Shown here in pieces: positions 52,592 through 53,906 of a stretch of DNA of 53,906 nucleotides. The notes beneath the pieces were generated by a model. It worked only from the letters and a program-made list of their open reading frames with translations, had not been told where the DNA came from and did no database searches. The position numbers and the translations under genes were made by a program. Source of the DNA: Acidimicrobiia bacterium (GTDB lineage Bacteria; Actinomycetota; Acidimicrobiia; IMCC26256; JAGPDB01); contig JAGPDB010000011.1 of assembly GCA_018057765.1 (NCBI GenBank), positions 1-53,906 on the forward strand, given 5' to 3'. Position 1 is the first letter of the stretch. Each line of letters starts with the position of its first letter.

Positions 52592-53392
52592 TTAGTTTGC
52601 CAGACTTAAGTCAAATCTTGATTCGACGCCACTAATCACATCCAACTTAATCGGCTGTCCTAGTTCTACTAATTCGCTAGATAGTTCACCACATACTTTT
52701 TCCAATTCATCTAGCGGCAGACTAGATACAGCCTCAATTTCCAAAATAGTAACACTGCGTCCATTAGAGATTTCGCTATTAAGCCTATAATTCAGACACC
52801 ATAATTTTGTTTGCATTATACGCCCTACGCGATCTTGTAATTCAGATATACTTAATTGGTTTGCGACAACATTATTATCTTCAGAATAAAACTCACCTAG
52901 AATCGGTTGGCCACTTGTTAGCACATGCTCATTTACTCTTTCTGGGCTGACAACCGCTGCAACTTTGAGATCACCAATAACAACAATGCCTAATTTTAGT
53001 AAATCGCATGTTAATAATACCGGCCACAATGCTTCAGCTTTGACGGTACTAAGTGTTTTATCCGGATAAAGCTCAAGCGCACGTTCCATATTGCCGAAAA
53101 TACATATGGCATGTTCGTCTCCTATACCTCTAGAACTTGTTTGATCTGAGCAATAAGCTCTGATTCCAATTTTAGTAAGATCGAGTTCGAGCGCAAGGAT
53201 TTCTTGTGAATTTACAGTGGGACCTTTGTCTTGTTCAGTTGAATAAGCTATATATATTGTTAAATCCTTGAACTTCTCTGGTATTTTTAATCCTCCAGGT
53301 GTATTGGCTCGTTTTATTAAATATCTCAAAAAATCTTGATACTTGGCATTTGGGTAGTTTGGAATGTATGGAGGAGGGGGAATATCTGGCAT
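52592..53392 (-). CDS. SseB-like protein of unknown function (paralogue of 32999-33787)
   Basis: A 266-residue soluble protein with a Pro-rich N-terminus (MPDIPPPPYIPNYPN), then ALELDLTKIGIRAYCSDQTS and GDEHAICIFGNMERALELYPD, comparable to VVSIFPTEERAHAYF in the paralogue. The second half (KLWCLNYRLNSEISNG, LPLDELEKVCGELSSELVELG) aligns with SKKDWCVRFDVASCTYNG and ISKDELSSHLDELLRELAG of 32999-33787. Neither copy has a catalytic motif I recognise. It lies 74 bases from the unknown gene 53467-53904 on the same strand and may be cotranscribed with it. Confidence 0.72.
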   Translation of the reverse strand: MPDIPPPPYIPNYPNAKYQDFLRYLIKRANTPGGLKIPEKFKDLTIYIAYSTEQDKGPTVNSQEILALELDLTKIGIRAYCSDQTSSRGIGDEHAICIFGNMERALELYPDKTLSTVKAEALWPVLLTCDLLKLGIVVIGDLKVAAVVSPERVNEHVLTSGQPILGEFYSEDNNVVANQLSISELQDRVGRIMQTKLWCLNYRLNSEISNGRSVTILEIEAVSSLPLDELEKVCGELSSELVELGQPIKLDVISGVESRFDLSLAN

Positions 53393-53466
53393 TTTTATGT
53401 CCTAAATTATGAAATCTATGTAAAAGATTTAGCTGATCAGTGTAATCTTTTTCATCGGTCTTAAAA

Positions 53467-53904
53467 TTAATATATAGCAACTGGAGCAATTAAAGGTTTT
53501 TCTGTAGTGGGTTTGATACTCTGTGAGAGAACAGCTTCCTTTGGGAAACCTAAGTCTTGTAGTTGTTGAATTAGTTTTCCATCTTCCCCAATTAATTCTG
53601 CTACAGTAGCTTTTAGAGTATCTGAAAGTACCCCACCAGGAACTGAGGCTCTTGGTTCAATACTAGTTTTACCATTATCTACCAAGATAACAAGCTCTTC
53701 GCCTAGCTTGTTTAATACTAGGAATACTCGGGTGCAATCCAACGCTCTTACTATTTGTAAATCGTCAATTCTATTTATATTCGAATCAGGGTTTTCTTGA
53801 GCAGAAAGTAGTTCATCTTGGATCATTTTTACATGATCATCTGTTTCACCATCAATAAAAATAATATATTCAGGACCATCAGAAATAGGATTTCTCAATT
53901 TCAT
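53467..53904 (-). CDS. Unknown protein (145 aa), start close to window end
   Basis: The ATG at 53904 is two bases from the window end, so a longer N-terminus cannot be excluded. The sequence contains EYIIFIDGETDDHVKMIQDEL, RVFLVLNKLGEELVILVDNG and SDTLKATVAELIGEDGKLIQQL, a strand-helix mix without membrane segments. No family recognised. It precedes the SseB-like gene on the same strand. Confidence 0.62.
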   Translation of the reverse strand: MKLRNPISDGPEYIIFIDGETDDHVKMIQDELLSAQENPDSNINRIDDLQIVRALDCTRVFLVLNKLGEELVILVDNGKTSIEPRASVPGGVLSDTLKATVAELIGEDGKLIQQLQDLGFPKEAVLSQSIKPTTEKPLIAPVAIY

Positions 53905-53906
53905 TT

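Overview
The window is AT-rich (about one third GC by eye). It reads as chromosome of a small-genome, low-GC actinobacterium. The closest fit is an Acidimicrobiia-like lineage, but this is an inference from gene content, not from a marker gene. The supporting signs are a class E-type sortase with LPXTG-like substrates, a PDZ/Lon-like secreted protease beside a UPF0182 membrane protein (an actinobacterial pairing), a DivIVA-domain protein, SufS/SufU, and many genes whose -10 box lies only 6-8 bases before the start codon, which implies leaderless mRNAs. I saw no rRNA, tRNA, insertion sequence, integrase or CRISPR array.

Layout. 1-7956 (+): the tail of a sortase-anchored surface protein, its sortase, a PDZ/Lon-like protease, a DivIVA-type protein with a MuF-like C-terminus, UPF0182 and a Rieske protein. 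7967-9912 (-): an L,D-transpeptidase, a small protein and SufU. 9936-12134 (+): an MMPL/RND exporter. 12227-20391 (+): a compact histidine operon preceded by a promoter, a leaderless His-rich leader peptide and a terminator hairpin. Its order is hisG-hisC-hisH-hisA-hisF-hisI::kinase-hisD-HAD phosphatase-hisE, nearly all with overlapping ends; hisB and a standard histidinol phosphatase are absent. 20436-22368 (-): a lipoprotein and SufS. 22454-31051: two divergent giant cell-surface proteins, one with SdrD-type B repeats and one with NHL/Fn3/GLUG domains. Both end in sorting signals. The first has an in-frame stop between its signal peptide and its mature part.

31101-38030: small housekeeping and unknown genes (DUF488, FrnE-like DsbA, SPFH protein, 3-methyladenine glycosylase, hemerythrin), a decayed GNAT gene, and the first member of a three-gene family of unknown helical proteins. 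38185-39669 is an orphan 494-residue protein. 39748-44032 (-) is a four-gene cluster (PaaK-like adenylate-forming enzyme, small alpha/beta protein, GNAT-like protein, nitroreductase-like protein) divergent from an FAD monooxygenase-like gene; it looks like a small undescribed pathway. 45604-49629 holds a HEAT-like protein, small membrane proteins, DUF6157 and the other two members of the unknown family, one fused to a DUF1059-like protein. 49769-53904 (-) holds a methyltransferase, a GlsB-type protein, a second hemerythrin, a LytR_C-like protein, two overlooked small membrane ORFs, and a second copy of the SseB-like unknown family.

The most unusual points are the leaderless histidine attenuator, the HisI-kinase fusion inside the his operon, the three-member unknown family with a shared promoter element, the PaaK/GNAT/nitroreductase cluster, and the beta-propeller nested inside a GLUG domain.
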